From positions 248,001 to 312,000 of the forward strand of contig NQMI01000020.1 in NCBI GenBank assembly GCA_002270565.1: DNA of 64,000 nt, read 5' to 3'. Source of the stretch: Stenocarpella maydis. Its lineage: Eukaryota > Ascomycota > Sordariomycetes > Diaporthales > Diaporthaceae. The notes beneath the pieces were generated by a model. It ran no database searches. It saw only the letters and a list, made by a program, of their open reading frames with translations, and had not been told where the DNA came from. This document shows, piece by piece, positions 24,424-36,167 of this stretch (its first letter is position 1; the number at the start of each line of letters is the position of its first letter). The position numbers and the translations under genes are program-made.

Positions 24424-26300
24424 TCATTTTGTCTTTTTATTGAAGCCAAAATGCCATTGGTGAAGTTCTTCATCGGCGGGATGAGCGTCCAGAATAAATT
24501 TGTGTGTCCGTTTATCGCCCCAGACTGACAGCTTCGTCAATCCGATCCGGCGGAACGCGGCCCTTTGCTGTAGGCGACCCAGGTCCTTGACCTGATCAAC
24601 GTCCGCGGCTTGTTTGAAGATGAAGCAGATTATGTACCTGGATTCCTCGCCCTCCGTGCCGGGTCCAAGCGCAGCTGGCAGACAGTAGACGTCATCGGAC
24701 TCGAAGATTCCATAAAATTCGTGGTCATGATCCGGGGCATCAAGGTAGACATTGTGGTGTCTTTCCTTGTCGATGTTGGCACAAATTCTGTTCCGTCCAA
24801 GTAGCCTCCAGTAGAACCTGCCGGGATCCCCCTCAGACAGCCTTATTTTGCGCAAACCCCCTCCAAGCATGATATGGCCGCCCGCTACCAGACCAAATTC
24901 GTTATCGGTCTGGGGCTTGATGAAAACTCTACCGTGATCCTTTTTCCAGTTCAATCAGTATATACCTGTTCGTCACCTCGCCGTATGTGATGCCGTTGCC
25001 AGGCCGGTCTCCGGGAGAAGTCGTTTGTGCATCAACCGAGGCCCAAGAAAATGAAGGTTCCCTGTAATATTGCGGCCGTTTTCCACGATTTTGGAAAGTC
25101 CGGTCATGCCGGATGAAGATGGGTTCAACCCTCCAGAGGAGTTGGCTCTCCAGATACTTGTCCCATAGACCAGCCATGTAACGAGCCGGGGCTTCTTTCG
25201 AGCCAAGAACATTCGTTGACATGAGCTGCGCGATACCAGAAAGCGCGATGAGCTTATCCTCATCCTTCGTCAAATTCATCCTGGAGTACATCTCAACCAC
25301 TCTCGCCCAAAGCTCAAACCTATACAGGTCCCTTTTCGGCATGTGTCTGTCCGGCTCCTTGGAGTCCCCCAGTTTAATCTTTCTCAGTTCCTTGCCATGC
25401 TTAAAAGAGTCCAGACCTTTGAGTGATACCTCTGGCAGGACCCTGTCGTGTTGTAGTTGAAACCTGGGCAGGCCGGTGGGGTGACCCTCTGCCATTGTAA
25501 ATCCACTACATTCCTATGCAATAGTGCTTTTGCAAAAATGAAAAACTCTCGGAACCAGAATCCGTTCCTAGCATCGCCGAAGAATTCCAATATTTTTGCC
25601 CCGCTGGCCACAGTCCCCGTATACTGCTGTCTTCTTGTGGCCAGGTACGTCGGTGACTTGAGAGACGTTATGTCGGTCAGACGGGTTGGATACCACGCTG
25701 GCTGTTTCTTCGCGCAAGGTGGATTGCACTTGGAGTCGCACTACGTGATCCAGCTTAAAGCGAGCTTGGAAACCTCACTTGATGATGTTTCCCCGGACAG
25801 GGGAGTCCTGAACGCTGCTATTGGGCTGCCTACGGCTCACAGTCAGCAGCGCTTTCCGAGACTTTAATTGGGGTCTCTCTTACCGTTTTGCTTGAGAACA
25901 AAGTTCTGTTCACAATATTGGGAGTCTCTTCCGTCGCCATCAATTCCAACTTGAAATCAAGCCGAAACAAATCATCGTCCTCGACTTCATGGATCACTCC
26001 AAGCAGAGCAGTGCTCTGCGCACTCAAAGGGGTGGCCCTCCCGGCATTGCCGACCTGGTCAGACGGTTTTTCTTCATTGCTGTCTGAACCCAGGTGCCAT
26101 GTTTCAGCCTTTGCCATCAGTTCCTCATACAAGACCCGGCATATGCCACAGCCGACGCTGTGAGATGACTCGAGTGTTTCGATGGAGTCATGGTGGTTGA
26201 AATGGATGAGGTATGTACCTTTCCATTATCTCCCGACCTGCCTTCCCAACATCCGCCAGCAGATCCCACAGAGCATTTTCGGGATAGCATGATGGGTCAT
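24424..26300 (-). pseudogene. HET-family (heterokaryon incompatibility) gene relic lacking the HET core
   Basis: From an ATG at 26300 the minus strand encodes the usual Cys-rich lead-in of HET proteins (MLCGICWRML, then CGICRVLYEEL). Next comes the pre-HET segment (CAKKQPAWYPTRLTDI, about 25,690). The conserved tail follows: LTKDEDKLIALSGIAQLM, YMAGLWDKYLESQLLW and a SFSWASVDAQ motif (25,260-25,040), with the C-terminus at 24,424. Between the pre-HET segment and the tail only about 35 codons remain where the roughly 110-residue HET core should be, and I find no LSHCWG or WIDSLCI-type motif. Other lesions are an in-frame TAA near 26,230, frame changes near 25,850-25,600, a TAG near 25,510 (ECSGF context), and a 1-nt shift in an A-run near 24,945. 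Intact members trigger non-self recognition cell death; this copy cannot be functional. Confidence 0.75.
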
Positions 26301-26893
26301 TCGATGCAAACTAGAAAATATGGAACGGCCCAAGCTGATTTGACAGGCCTAGCATAGAGGTGTGAAGTGGAGCCAACTGGGGCTTCCAGTGCGCGAGGTG
26401 AGCATTTAACGACAGCTTGATCCACACGGCGGGAGGACTTAGCGCTGATGCTGTGCTGTTCAGTCGATGGTGGGTTACATTATCCACAGATTCTGGCCCC
26501 CGCGATCTCGCCAGTCTTATAAGTACCCCTCCAGCGCCACGGATATTTCTCATCCTGCATAGATGCCCCTCTTCTTCAAATTATCTCACCGCCTTGGCGC
26601 CTTCTGCTTCGCCTGACTATTATATACTGAGCTGCAGTGTAGCACATCAATGATATTAATTAAGTGTCAACTACTGCAGGCCCTCACTCTTAGGGCTGTT
26701 CCCAGGCTGCAACGCGGCTGTTTCCACGTATGACAGCTTCGGACCCGCCGGGGTTGGAACTGCCAGTGGCCTTTACTATATCACTCTGTGTCCTAATAAC
26801 TTGGATACTGTCCTTGCCTCCCCCAGCGTCTCCTAAAACTCATTTCGACCCAACTCCGCGCCAGTTCCGACTTCATTCCTCACGCGATTCAAG
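26301..26893. other. Intergenic, divergent promoter region
   Basis: It lies between the dead HET gene (minus) and the Nudix gene (plus). CT-rich and ACT-rich words before 26894 suit a fungal promoter and leader. No other feature seen. Confidence 0.45.
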
Positions 26894-27856
26894 ATGCCGA
26901 AAGAAGTCCCCACTGTGGTGTGGCAAGAAGACAAGATTGACTTCTTTGGCACAACTGTGCCCGTCTACCTGTCGAATCAGATCAGTCGAGATGACCTAGA
27001 AGGCATGAAAGCCTTCAAAGACTGGAAAGCCACTTTGCATGAGAACCTCGCGCTGCAAAAGCACAAAAAACACGCATTTCATAAACACCCCTACAGCCTT
27101 AGGTCAATAGAGGTCAAGTCCGTCACCAAATTCCCCGACAACAGAATCGGGTTCCTCACAATCGACGCTGCGGTGGAGAGAGATGAATTGCCTGGGGAAG
27201 AGGAACTGCGCATTCCAAAGTCGCTACCGGGTACAGCCTTCCTCAGGGGCGGGAGCGTGGCGATGCTGATGATCCTGCGGCCCAAGGACGAGAGGGACGA
27301 GCGCTATGTTATTCTAACGGAGCAGCCGCGCCTCCCAGCCGGGTCGCTACAGTTTCTCGAAATTCCGTCCGGCATGCTCGACCGGGACGATCACTTCTTT
27401 TCTGGCGCGGCCGCAAGGGAGATCGAGGAGGAAACGGGCTTCAAGATCCCGCTAACCGAGATAATCGACATGACCAAGTTGGCGCTCGGCAACTCGGACC
27501 ACCCGGAGGTGAGCCTCCAGTCAGCAATGTACCCCAGCCCGGAAGGCTGTGATGAGTACATTGCGCTGTTCCTGTGGGAGAAGGAGCTGGACCGCCAGGA
27601 GATCGAGGACCTGAAGGGGAGACTGACGGGGGAGAGGACCCAGGATGAGATGATCACTCTCCATGTCAAGGAGTACGACGCGCTCTGGAGGGACGGTGCC
27701 AGAGATGCGAAGACGCTAGCTGCCTGGGCTTTGTATGAGGGCCTGAACCGGTCGGGAGAGCTGCAGGAATATAAGAAGAGGAAGAGGGACGGCCACAGCA
27801 TTTCTTGTTCTTCGCAGGAGCATACTAGGCAAAGCAAGACGTCGAGGAGGTCGTGA
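26894..27856 (+). CDS. Nudix hydrolase, ADP-sugar diphosphatase-like, 320 aa
   Basis: Single-exon gene. The Nudix box lies at residues 160-182: G160 starts GMLDRDD, followed by AAREIEEETGF. The E/R/EE residues that bind the metal are present. The spacing between the first Gly and REIEEE has one extra residue, as in plant and fungal ADP-sugar diphosphatases of the NUDX14 type. The N-terminal 120 residues form the family's lead domain; the C-terminal 40 residues are basic (KKRKRDG) and might be a nuclear signal. It likely hydrolyses a nucleotide sugar such as ADP-ribose or ADP-glucose to AMP plus sugar phosphate; the substrate is inference. Length, open frame and motifs suggest a working gene. 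Confidence 0.9.
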   Translation: MPKEVPTVVWQEDKIDFFGTTVPVYLSNQISRDDLEGMKAFKDWKATLHENLALQKHKKHAFHKHPYSLRSIEVKSVTKFPDNRIGFLTIDAAVERDELPGEEELRIPKSLPGTAFLRGGSVAMLMILRPKDERDERYVILTEQPRLPAGSLQFLEIPSGMLDRDDHFFSGAAAREIEEETGFKIPLTEIIDMTKLALGNSDHPEVSLQSAMYPSPEGCDEYIALFLWEKELDRQEIEDLKGRLTGERTQDEMITLHVKEYDALWRDGARDAKTLAAWALYEGLNRSGELQEYKKRKRDGHSISCSSQEHTRQSKTSRRS

Positions 27857-29059
27857 TGTAAACTAAACCAGGTCCTTCACAGATATGGACGAGATTCTTG
27901 TGCCGCTGGCACTGGAAACTTCTTGGTGTAAGAACTGAGGGGATGAATTAGCAGTATATTCTATCTATTTTAAGGTGGGCGAATAGCCCTCTATATATAG
28001 ACAAATAGTCGGCAATCCCTTGGACTTCCCTTGGCTAACTATTTGCTAGTAAAGCTGAGGAAGAAAATGCCGGTCGAAATTTTGGAAGCGCGTGCCACGT
28101 TTTGTATCGATTTCTTGCTTCTTTGTCTTAGCCTGGCTTTACACACGGTTGGAACAACCAAGTCTCACGCCATACGTTGTCTGACCCGTGATGCCTCCGT
28201 AATGGCTCCGAGCTCCTCCGGTTATAGTTGTATGCTATAGGGAGTCAGGCCCGGACTTGCTGTTGCCTGCAGTGACTTTGGATCCGCCATGAGCCGCATA
28301 GAACGCTTGATGGGTGACATTGGTAAACCTCTACTGCCGGCGCCGCCCACCGGTGGCGACTGATAGATTGGACCACGCGGCTGAGCACGTTGTGTGCTGA
28401 CCGCTGATAGGTATAAAATATACACGCCACACTATGCAAATAAAAGGAGGATCACCACCAATTTCATATTGAAGCGGAATCTTCCTAATACAATATCAAT
28501 AGCCTACAGCTAAGAAAATAGCGACAGCCTCGTGATGAGGCTAGTTGAGACCGCATGGTTGGAAGAGTGGGGCCCAATGAGCATTGAAGCAATCATCAGA
28601 CCTACGTAACCGTGATGTATGATAAGGGGACCTGCGGAGGTATAATTGGAGGCATAATTAGTTGAAGACACCCCTTAAGCTCTGGAGTGTTTATAAGTTC
28701 TTGGGCGAACGAACCAAAGCAACATGGCATGTAACCACTTCGCGAGCCACTTGGTTCATGGCACCCTCTATCCCCCGCAGCCACTTACATACTGTGAGGA
28801 GAAAGCAGCCGTGAAGTAGAACAACTCAACAATACAAATGTAACGCTACAACCGCAGCGATCCCCTTATCTTATCAGTCAACTATTATATCATGCCTGGG
28901 TTGCTTTCCCCAATCCATGAAGGTATCTTCCAACAAAATCCTGCCTTCATGATGACGTGAATCCCGAATTTCGAATCTTATAACTAACAACAGTGTCCCA
29001 GCACATCATTGGACCCACGGTTACTTATGTGAAAGTGGTGACTTGAAAAAGACAAGACA
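27857..29059. other. Intergenic sequence
   Basis: No gene recognised in 1.2 kb between the Nudix and alpha/beta-hydrolase genes. Several short open frames only. Confidence 0.45.
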
Positions 29060-30267
29060 ATGAAGAATATGCTCCAGACCTTGCCCCTCCTCCTCCTCGC
29101 CGCTGCCTTAGCAGTCACGGCCCAGGGATCCCCCGGCGGAGGAGACGGCTACGTCGACAACGGCCCACAGCCACAAGACCTGAACGGCTCGAACTTCACC
29201 TACCCCCACCCGGTGAGGGTATACAACTTCCCGTCGCAGCGCCTAGACCTGCAGATGGCATTCATGGACGTGGCCCCCGCGCGCAGCGCCGGCGCGGAGA
29301 GAGGGGGCACGCCGGCGGGTGAGGCGCCGGTGGCCGTCCTGCTGCACGGCAAGAACTTTTGCGCGGCGACCTGGGGCGAGACCATCGCCCGGCTGGCGGG
29401 GGCCGGGTACCGCGTCATCGCGCCCGACCAGGTCGGGTGGTGCAAGTCGAGCAAGCCGGCGGGGTACCAGTTCACGTTCCAGCAGCTGGCGCTCAACACC
29501 AACGGCCTGCTGAGGCGGCTGGGCATCTACAACGCCGCCGTCATCGGTCACAGCACGGGCGGGATGCTGGCAGCTCGGTATGGCCTGTGAGTCTTTTGTA
29601 TATTTTTGGGGTGGGGAGGGGGGGACTATGTGGGCAGGGCTGTTCCGAGATCAACCCCCCCCCTCCCCTTTTCAAACACCATCGCACCAGAACTAGTTAA
29701 CCAACCCAATCCAGCATGTATCCCGGCAACACCACCGCCGTGGTGATGGTGAACCCCCTCGGCCTCGAGGACTGGAAGGCCAAGGGCGTGCCCTACCAGC
29801 CCGTCGACCGCAGCTGGGCCGCCGAGCGCGCAACCACGTACGCCTCCATCAGGGCCTACGAGAACACGACCTACTACGTCGGCCGGTGGGAGCCCCGGTA
29901 CGACACGTGGGTCCGCATGCTCCACAACGTGTACGCGGGCTCCCGCGCCTCCGAGTTCGCCTACAACCAGGCGCAGACAACCGACATGATCTACACGCAG
30001 CCCGTCATCTACGAGTTCGGCCGGCTGGGCCAGCAGGTGCGCACGCTGCTGGTCGTCGGGGCCAGGGACAGCACCGCCATCGGGAGGGCGTGGTCGCCGC
30101 CCGAGGTGCAGGCCGTGGTTGGGAACTATAGCGTGCTGGGCCCCGCGGCGGCGGCCATGATCCCGAATAGCACGCTCATTCAGTTTCCTGAGCTCGGGCA
30201 CGCGCCGCAGATGGAGGAGCCGGCCGAGTTCCACCGTGAGTTGCTTGGTTGGCTCTCGGGCTCGTAA
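29060..30267 (+). CDS. Secreted alpha/beta hydrolase, 359 aa, two exons
   Basis: Exons 29060-29586 and 29715-30267; the 128-bp intron has a GTGAGT donor and CCAG acceptor, phase 2. Residues 1-22 form a clear signal peptide (LLLLAAALAVTAQG), so the enzyme is probably secreted or enters the secretory pathway. Alpha/beta-hydrolase landmarks are all present: oxyanion HG at 96-97, nucleophile Ser165 in GHSTGG, Asp294 in VVGARD and His338 in ELGHAPQ. Four NxT/S sites suit glycosylation. The family covers esterases, epoxide hydrolases and lactonases; a Ser nucleophile excludes an epoxide or haloalkane hydrolase of the usual Asp type, so esterase, peptidase or lactonase activity is likelier. The gene is much more GC-rich than its flanks. 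Confidence 0.9.
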
Positions 30268-31462
30268 GCAATCCTTGTCTTGAATGTGAGGAGGGGGGCT
30301 ATTGCAACGGCCTGGGAAGAACAATGGCCGACTATTTTGTTCTCAGGTTCAGGCTTGCTAAGTATAACGACCTGCTACCTATTCAACACAGTATGTATTA
30401 TTGGAAAATGTAAATGTCAATTTTCCCTGTTGGCCAGAGGGAATTACAGCATCGGGGATGTTGACAAACCCCAGAACCACACGATCACTTTGAATTAAAG
30501 GTGTCTGTCGTCGGTGTGAAAACTGGCACCCCGGATTCACGGCCCCAGCCTCCGCAGTCCTCTCCATCACTCTCGCGATCGATTTTTGGAATCATTGTCG
30601 GTGACTTGACCACTGCCACAGGAGCGCCCCCCCCCCCAAAAAAAAAATAACCACCCCCGTCCACGCCACCGCAGCGGCGGCGGCTGCACGCGAAAAGAGT
30701 CGCGAGATGCGGTGCGGGCCACGACTGGGTGTGTGCTCCCGACGTTACCACCCACCATCTCATCCCCACGGATGGTTGTTGCACGCCAAAGGCGCTGCGC
30801 GGGGGAAGGGGTGTATACTCTCCCCGTGGGACCTGAGGCTGCCGGCGAGGGAGGGAAGGAGGCGGTGCGGAGCTTCGCGGCGTGGGTCCCGGGGGGGTGG
30901 GGTGCCGGTGGGAGGCGAGGCGAGGTGAGCCTGCTAGATGTGGTAGGGTGAGGTGATGGTACGTGCCCTCTTGTCGCATTCCTCCTTTTCTCCAGGGTTT
31001 TCTGTCCTCCAGGGCATCTGATGTCAGCGCCCAAGCTGCTGAGTCGGAACGTCAGGCCAAGTGCTTGGTCCCTGCTGGAGTCTTGCCGCAGCTACAAGAC
31101 CTTGTGTCCCTGTTCGAGCACTATAACCATGATCAGATCACCGACATATCTAGGTATCACAGAGACGTCAAGGATTTCCCATCACACGACCTTCTCTTAC
31201 CTGCCGGCATTTGACAGGCTCGAGGGAATGTCTTGAGGATCCAATGGTCTCTTACTGCGTTATCCAAGCACAAGCGCACGTTTATTTCCCTTTCAAAGGT
31301 ATTCAGGTGTCATTTTCGCTGTCTGCCCTCGTTTTATCTAAAGTTTTGGCTTGGATGCCCTCCTCTGTCTCGGTTGTCTACAATCAAGATCTTGTGTGAG
31401 TCTGGGTCTCGCAGCTTCTTCTCGTCTGAACTCCCCCAAACAACAGCAGCAGAAGGTTTGAT
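30268..31462. other. Intergenic sequence with homopolymer runs
   Basis: C13 followed by A10 occurs at about 30626-30649, plus G-rich runs near 30890-30905. Short open frames on both strands have no recognised product. It separates convergent genes (alpha/beta hydrolase and aldo/keto reductase), so it should hold both 3' ends. Confidence 0.45.
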
Positions 31463-32596
31463 TCACCTATCTCGGCCGTAGGTGACGGGGCCCTTGGGCT
31501 TGTTATCCAGCACGGCCTCGATCTCCTCCTTGATCTCGGGGGTTAGCTTGTCCAGGAGGTCGAGGGCCTTGATGTTGTCGTTGATCTGCTCGATCTTGGT
31601 GGCGCCGAGGATGACGGTGCTGACGTTGGGGTTGCTGGCGGCCCAGGCGAGGGCGAGCTGCGACGTGTTACCGCCGAGCTTCTCGGCGATCTTTGTGAGC
31701 TTCTTGACCTTCTCGATCTTGGCCTTGCCCTCGTCGGTCTGCAGCCTCTTGACCGTGTCCTCGAAGAACTGCTTGTTCGTGGCGAAGCGCGAGCCCTCGG
31801 GGATGCCGTCGTTGTATTTGCCGGTCAGGATGCCGCTGTCCAGAGGGCTCCAGATGGTTGTGCCGTAGTTGAACTGGTCAAAGAGGGGCTTGAACTCGAC
31901 CTCGAAGCGTTCGCGGTGGAATGCGTTGTACTGGGGCTGCTCGGCAATGGGAGCGATCAGGTTGTGCTTCTCGGCCAGGCGGGTGGCCTCTGCAATCTGC
32001 ATGGCGCTCCACTCGCTGGTGCCCCAGTAGTAGGCCAGGTTGAGGTTGCGGATGGCCTGGGTGAAGCCCTCGACGATCTCGAGGAGCGGGGTGCCGACGT
32101 CCGGGCGGTGGGCAAAGACGACGTCGACGTAAGGGGTCTGCAGGCGGGCCAGGCTGGCCTTGAGGCCCTCGATGACGTGCTTGCGCGACAGGCCGCGCGT
32201 GTTTGGCTCCTTGCGGCCGGTGCCGAAGAACACCTTTGTGATGAGGACGTACTCGTCGCGGGGCCAGTCAAGCTCCTTGAGGGCGGTGCCCATCTCGACC
32301 TCGCAGGCGCCATTGGCGTAGACCTCGGCAGTGTCGAATGTTTGCTGTCAGGGGGGAGGATGGCAGGGTCAGTGGGCGAGCCAGGCAAGGTGGGCTGGGG
32401 CTGTGGAGCTGCTACTCACGATGCCATGGCTCCAGGCTGTCTGCAGGATCTCCTTGACGATGGAGCCCTTTTGGGTGCCTCCGTACGTGAGCCAGCCACC
32501 AAGAGAGAAGAGAGAGACCTGGAGACCGGTGGGGCCCAGGTACCGGAACTTCATGTTCTTGGGCTCGTAGGCGGAGCGGACGGTTGGCTGGGCCAT
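31463..32596 (-). CDS. Aldo/keto reductase, potassium-channel beta-subunit-like, 352 aa
   Basis: Exon 1 is 32596-32420 and exon 2 is 32344-31463; the 75-bp intron is GTGAGT...CAG, phase 0. The AKR catalytic tetrad is complete: Asp63 and Tyr68 ([10 protein letters not shown]), Lys96 (LITKVFFG), His138 (VVFAHRPD). The C-terminal NADP-binding motif [13 protein letters not shown] is present. Overall sequence resembles the Kv-beta group of reductases, which are NADPH-dependent carbonyl reductases; many fungi encode one as a cytosolic enzyme. Start choice: the ATG at 32596 gives the standard N-terminus. An ATG in frame at 32755 would add 53 Ser/Arg-rich residues, but a TATAAAG box on the minus strand at about 32,712 lies inside that extension and suggests it is promoter. 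Confidence 0.93.
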
Positions 32597-33239
32597 GGTT
32601 GCTGCTGTGGTTGACAAGAGGCGGGATCTGGTGTGCAGGGAGGAGGGGGAGTGATGGCGGGCTGCGGTGTCGTGGACTGACGAAGCTGTCGTGGAGGCCA
32701 GACAGCTCTTTATAAGCGTCGAGCGTCTGAACTGCGACAAACTCAATGACGGCATTACAAATCAAGTGTGCACGGCACCCACTGCAGGCACAACGGAATA
32801 TCCTCTTTCAGTTCTTTATAGTGTAAAACCTTCCCAGGGTAGCTGTACTAATCTACTGTGGCACATTCATAGTAATCATCACCTAATCTCCAATTGATCC
32901 AATCGTAACAGGAAATACAATGATCTCGGAACAAAATGGCCCCACGTGCGACAAGTAGCTTCAAGCTCGAGGTTATCTGGCGGGGCCATCGCGAGGAAAA
33001 CCCCGCCCGAGGCAAAAGCTCCCGCCAATGCCCCCATCACAACCCCGCGCTGCAGGGGTCCAGCTCATACACTACACGTGCACACGTTGTCCACCTCTTG
33101 ATGCTCAAAAACGCACAACAGCCTGCTGCCGTAGCCCGCATGCCTAAATTCATACAACAGGAATCAAGCCCAGAGTGCCAGTGTGGATGTCGATGTTCGC
33201 GCCATGCTGGGCGTCAGCAGCAGATTGTGCTCCCATGCT

Positions 33240-33249
33240 TACCTAGGTA
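33240..33249. repeat. TACCTAGGTA palindrome, copy 3
   Basis: Perfect 10-bp palindrome identical to the other copies. Confidence 0.85.
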
Positions 33250-33419
33250 GTTACATGGGAGGGATTTGCTGATTTGTCGTGCTCGGCAGTTGACCATTTC
33301 TCATCTCGTTCTCGTTACTACATTAGCACCTAAGTCCGGGTGCCTGGTGACGGTGTTGCGTCATCTGCGGAGCTTAGCACTACAGCCGAGGGGGGAGCTA
33401 CCGAATACAGTACATGCAC

Positions 33420-33475
33420 GTTACACCAGGGTCCCCTGTCCTGTCACCAACTGTTGGACAAAAGCTTTAACTTTT
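33420..33475 (+). repeat. Diverged 56-bp direct repeat, left copy
   Basis: Matches 35058-35113 at 44 of 56 positions without gaps. Both copies contain CCAGGG, a CACC core and a GTTG-to-CTTTT end. The pair flanks the APH-like pseudogene. Confidence 0.6.
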
Positions 33476-33889
33476 TAAAGGCTTGATATTTTAGGTTTTA
33501 TTAAATTATAAAAGAATTTGACTTACATATAAAGCAGTATTAGTAAAGGGAAAAGAAAAAAGTTTTATGATAATATATAGCTTACTTAAAAATTCAAATA
33601 ATTAAGATTTATTTATAAGCTAAAATTTTAAGTAATTAAAAAAGAGAGAATAAATAGTAATAAATAACTTTACCTTAATAAAAAGTAGGACTTCGATTTT
33701 AATAATGAATAATAAATATACAAGGGTTATAAAGAGTATTCTGCCATCCTTTGTTCAATTTGTTCACAAACCTCAAACACAATTTTATACTTGATAGCAT
33801 CCGACTTTCACAGGAACCTACCACACAATGATGCCAAATATTGCCACGCCAAGTCGAGTCCAGATAGGGAGTTTTTTTTTTTTGAGAAC

Positions 33890-34848
33890 ACATCTGTCAC
33901 GCAGGAGCAGTGCGACGTAGAAGCCCAACGGATAACAGGCCAGCCCATCACTGCAATACCAGCTTAGGGCGGAACCAGTTACACCGTTGAGGGTGGTGGG
34001 ATTGTCATCCAGTTCCGCACTCCAAATTTCCCCCTGGACATGGGCTTGATCCGAAGTATCGAACAAGCATATGGTGTTTTCGTGCCACTCCATGAGTACC
34101 GAGGCAAGCTTGGCCATATCAACGTCTACGAGATGGACCAATATGGGAGGGACCTGCATGTACCTGGCCCGAGATGAGCTACAGAGCAACAACTTCTACA
34201 TCCTGCGTTTTGCCATAGACGACTACGCAAGGCTTGTCAACTCCTCGTTTCTCAGGCCAGAGAAAAGGTTAACTAACCTGGCTAGCACAGATTCTTCGCC
34301 TCAGCATATCACGACACGCCCGCCGAGATGGCACAGCCAGATCTCAAGCAACTATTTGAGAAGCAATCGTCACAACTCCAACAGCTGCGCGAGGGGCTTC
34401 CTGAGTGCCTTCACTCCACACTTGACAACATCATCCCCTAGCTCCCTGACCTCTTTGCTGATGGTTGGCCCATCGTGCCCAACCACACAGATCTCCTCGA
34501 GAACAACATCCACGTGGATGCAGCCACGGGCAGGACCGTGGGCATCAGCGGCTGGAGGGAAGCAGAGGTTAGTTCATTTAACATGTCGCTTGGGAGCCTT
34601 GAGCTATGCTTGGGACCTTGACTACACCTGCCCTCTTTTGGCGTTACCACCCCAACCGCGACGAGCTCCGAAATCATTTTTGGACCGCGTTCCACCGCTA
34701 ACTTGGAGGCGCATCTGACAAGCAGAAGCGGCGCATCGAGACTGCAAGACTGATTGGCCTCTTCCTGGCCATGGGCTTTGAGCAGGGCAAACCGGCCTCC
34801 GAAGGGAATGAGAACCTGGGGTTTCTCGGGGCCGTCGTTATGAAATGA
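33890..34848 (+). pseudogene. Aminoglycoside-phosphotransferase-like (APH) kinase pseudogene
   Basis: The pieces follow the order of fungal APH-family proteins: ITQEQCDVEAQRITGQPI (from about 33,893), GGTSYTVEGGGIVIQFR, MYLARDELQSNN, then LPDLFADGWPIVPNHTDLLE (34,440-34,495). The last of these carries the H-x-D-L catalytic-loop remnant. GRTVGISGW stands for the metal-binding I-x-DW strand but lacks the Asp. The tail FWRYHPNRDELRNHFWTAFH and a C-terminus ending at TGA 34846-34848 complete it. Stops near 33,965 and 34,176, a TAG at 34,439-34,441 and at least two frame changes break the gene. Members phosphorylate unknown small molecules or proteins. Dead copy. Confidence 0.65.
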
Positions 34849-36167
34849 TATCTCGCGTGTCTTTACTACACGCAGCTGGATACAAAGTATGTGGTCGTTT
34901 GCAATCGATAATGGATCTCAAAATAATTTGGTGACTAGACCCCCTGTGTGTGCGCGCGAGCGTGTGACAGGCGAGTGGAGGGCTGTACTTGGCGCGAGGG
35001 CACCTGGGATGGGAATCCGCTCATGTACATAGAGCAAGCACGTTACTAAGTACACTAGTTACTCCAGGGCCCCTTGTCTCGCCACCGACAGTTGAACAAC
35101 AACTTCAACTTTTGGAACCTTGATGGCCGCCGACCGCCCGGCATTAATAATTCCTCACCTGTTCGTGCAACCAGCAAGTCAACCTCACGTAAGGTCTCCT
35201 CCTCTCCGAATTGCTCCCCCGGTGAGCTCTGCGAATTATCTGACCTTCTTTGGTACCTTGGTATTTATAATTTGCCACGTGCGCGCCTTAGACGTTACAG
35301 TTGGTTATGGAATCACGACACCACAAGATGCATGGCTCAATAACCAGTCAAGAGGGAGACGCTTTATTATATTCAAGATTATTTGTATTGAATGCGTATT
35401 ACCGTAGACTACCGGCGCTTAACTGAAGTCAACCCTGCCAGCATACCGCAACAAGGGGACGCGTTCGGCCGGGGATGGACCGGATACGCACATTCTTGGG
35501 CTCCAGGTACGGACGATTATGTGTGATTCACCACAGGCTCGTATGTTCAGGCTTTGGCTCGTGAAACCAGTCCCACTGCTAGACAAGTATGGTAATTGAT
35601 GGCTTCGTTGTTATACAAATTGCACGGTGGAAGGTCGAAGCTGACAGTAACTATAGGATGACTACCGTCTGTCCCACGTTTGGGTATATCTGATGAAGGG
35701 CGGGGTGAAATCAGAATCTGCGGGAGAAGGTGATACTGTCAAGACCCTTATCATGGCACTAGAAAAAAAGCCAGTCCCAGCAAAGGGGAACGCAATTGAA
35801 GAGAGTGAGATAAGGTACTAGTAGATATATCTCGCCGAATATATCTCGAACCCGAGCTAGGAACTAGGGGTAATTCAGAGTTCGGTCAGAGAAATATTGC
35901 CCAGCCACCCTTGGGGTTCCCTGGTGTTCCCTGAGGTTGGTGACGTAATCCTCCTGGCAATAGTTGTCTCTGGGGTCATGGGCGATAGGCGGTGGCCCTT
36001 GTCGAAATGTAGGGTCTCCATGCCGTTCCGGATATAGTCTCTCATAACGCGGTATCCCAATAGATATGATATCCCTCAAACATCAAGCGCCTGAACCAAA
36101 TATTCTCGACACCCGACCCCTGGTCCACTCCGCAGACGGTTCCTTTTCAGCCGCACCACCAAGGACG
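34849..36167. other. Intergenic sequence
   Basis: Contains the right copy of the 56-bp repeat and otherwise only short unsupported open frames. Confidence 0.45.
35058..35113 (+). repeat. Diverged 56-bp direct repeat, right copy
   Basis: Partner of 33420-33475, 79% identical over 56 bp ungapped. Confidence 0.6.

Larger units (their letters stand above)
32597..33889. other. Intergenic region with AT island
   Basis: Holds the reductase promoter, a TACCTAGGTA palindrome at 33240-33249, one member of a diverged 56-bp repeat pair (33420-33475), and an AT-rich block at about 33476-33730 that resembles RIP-mutated repeat DNA. No gene recognised. Confidence 0.5.

Noticed and set aside
30485..31034. 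Overlapping minus-strand frames of 155-164 codons
   Set aside because: Low-complexity Pro/Ser/Arg/Gly translations of GC-rich DNA with homopolymer runs; no start context or motif.
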